The position numbers and the translations under genes were made by a program. The notes under the pieces were generated by a model, which saw nothing but the letters and a program-made list of their open reading frames with translations, did not search any database and was not told the DNA's origin. A DNA stretch of 64,000 nucleotides from JAAXQD01 sp963790095 (GTDB taxonomy: Bacteria > Desulfobacterota > Desulfobacteria > Desulfobacterales > UBA11574), in the NCBI GenBank assembly GCA_963790095.1, contig CAWBNO010000010.1, forward strand, positions 1 to 64,000. The letters run 5' to 3'. Shown piece after piece: positions 63,029-64,000 of this stretch (position 1 is its first letter; each line of letters opens with the position of its first letter).

Positions 63029-63266
63029 ATTTGAGTGCTTCAGCCGCTTTTAAATATGTATCGCACGCTTCGACTTTGTTTCTATCTTCACCAGCCTTCT
63101 CAACACATTTCTTATAATCTTCGATCAATTTGAGTCGCTCTTGGGAGACTGCAGATTGAGAATCAGCGGCCTTTCGTGTAGCCTTGTGGGCTTGTCTTTC
63201 TCTATGTCCACAAGCAACTATCATCACCATAAAGCAAACTATTATTAAAGTCTTAACTATCTTCAT
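63027..63266 (-). CDS. Small lipoprotein
   Basis: A 79-residue protein: signal with lipobox VAC (Cys at residue 19), then a polar, helical mature part with two further cysteines (YKKCVEKAG and EACDTYLKA), likely a disulfide. AGGAGG precedes the ATG. No family recognised. Its position leaves only about 60 bases for any RNA 5' of the maturase. Confidence 0.6.
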   Translation of the reverse strand: MKIVKTLIIVCFMVMIVACGHRERQAHKATRKAADSQSAVSQERLKLIEDYKKCVEKAGEDRNKVEACDTYLKAAEALK

Positions 63267-63417
63267 AGTGCCTCCTTTTTCATGACTTGAACAGAAATCT
63301 TGTGAAATACCTTATTTCAGCAAAATGATATAGAAGAGTAAGGTTAGTAAGTCAAATAGAATATTGATACCCTGTAGTTTGCTGCAGGGTCATTCATTTA
63401 GCATGGTTTCTCTCCTT

Positions 63418-64000
63418 TCATTTCACAATGACTTCTTTTCCATTTTTATCCACATAGGAAGAGTAGTGAACCCCGTTTTTTTGCCGGATCATGCCTCTCA
63501 CGTATTTCCCTTGATCATCATAGATTACGATCCCGGTATCCCCATCCTTAAAACCCAGACCGGCCCGTTCTACTTCATTTTCATCCATGACGACAAACCC
63601 GTATCCTTTTTCGTCTCCCCCCATGGCCAGAATCTTTTTTTCATTTTCATTGACCATCACGACACTGGGGACACCCTCATCCAGTCCCAGACCGATTCGA
63701 GGTCTTCCTTCTTTATCAGCAACCAGAATGCCGCTCCCTTCTTCATCAGCGTCAATTCCGATACCTAATACTTTTTTCCCTGCCTTGTTAAGGACTTTTA
63801 TTCCAGTCCCCTCTTCACTATAGCCAATGAGCATACGCTCTTGGCCAGCACCATCGACAAAGGATATTCTTTCCGCAGTGATTTGACGGAAATGCCCGTC
63901 ATTCGGACCCGTCTTGGCTCCCATTATAGCAAGGGCCAGAAAAGATAAGACCAAGAAAACCATATAATTTTTCAACCGCCGGTTTTGCTTCTCAATTTTT
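63418..64000 (-). CDS. Secreted beta-repeat protein, N-terminus outside the window
   Basis: The frame is open to the window edge. The visible part begins with a coiled-coil-like IEKQNRRLKNYMVFL then a signal-anchor helix (VFLVLSFLALAIMGA). After it come several imperfect repeats of about 25-30 residues built on a G-x-G-x-D-x-x-x-G pattern: GIGIDADEEGSGILVADKEG, GLGLDEGVPSVVMVNENEK, GYGFVVMDENEVERAGLG and GLGFKDGDTGIVIYDDQGK. A right-handed beta-helix or similar solenoid is likely. A TTG at 63975 could start a 185-residue version. Function unknown. Confidence 0.6.
   Translation of the reverse strand, partial: KIEKQNRRLKNYMVFLVLSFLALAIMGAKTGPNDGHFRQITAERISFVDGAGQERMLIGYSEEGTGIKVLNKAGKKVLGIGIDADEEGSGILVADKEGRPRIGLGLDEGVPSVVMVNENEKKILAMGGDEKGYGFVVMDENEVERAGLGFKDGDTGIVIYDDQGKYVRGMIRQKNGVHYSSYVDKNGKEVIVK

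Overview
The window looks like the chromosome of a strictly anaerobic, probably sulfate-reducing Desulfobacterota bacterium (Desulfobacterales-like). Several gene families point that way: a tungsten-type aldehyde:ferredoxin oxidoreductase, a siroheme-dependent (Ahb) heme branch with hemB, a PPi-dependent phosphofructokinase, Liv-type transporters mixed with acyl-CoA ligases, and a UGA-encoding glutaredoxin-like selenoprotein. The assignment is inference from gene content; no rRNA gene is present.

Layout. 0-8 kb: MaoC-type hydratase, small proteins, an outer-membrane remnant, AOR, a polar amino acid ABC operon (binding protein, permease, ATPase), a TerB-like protein and a frameshifted EF-hand/isochorismatase protein. 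8-19 kb: PilZ-like protein, LysE exporter, class I aminotransferase behind tandem hairpins, a tripartite RND efflux operon and a glutaredoxin-thioredoxin reductase fusion. 19-29 kb: L,D-transpeptidase, a second polar amino acid ABC operon on the minus strand with an extra N-terminally truncated permease copy, a zinc-ribbon protein, PPi-PFK and a CBS-ACT protein. 29-38 kb (minus strand): ahbD (two frameshifts), hemB, ahbC, a ClpX-like AAA protein, smpB, ptsI and ptsH.

37.9-49 kb: a 75-residue selenoprotein with two in-frame UGA codons (Sec13 in a UPYT redox motif, Sec73 three codons before the end as U-N-V-stop), then a frameshifted LOG-family protein, palindromic intergenic elements, and a long operon (livG, acyl-CoA ligase, livH, livM, livK, livF, lipoprotein, second ligase) that would import a carboxylic acid or amino acid and charge it with CoA. 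49-56 kb: zinc-binding and Moco-carrier-like pair, DUF362 protein, HD-GYP protein, EI24 membrane protein, nucleoside transporter and gene remnants.

56.5-64 kb: an AT-richer accessory segment whose left edge is a 45-nt 3' fragment of tRNA-Arg(UCU), the usual scar of tRNA-targeted integration. It carries small Cys-rich and membrane proteins, HU, a universal stress protein, a group II intron that has its maturase and domain V but no room for its 5' RNA, and small secreted proteins.

The most interesting item is the selenoprotein, which ordinary ORF calling misses because both UGA codons read as stops. A second theme is a set of six frameshifts, each repaired by deleting exactly one base, which suggests either assembly insertions or a real mutational pattern.
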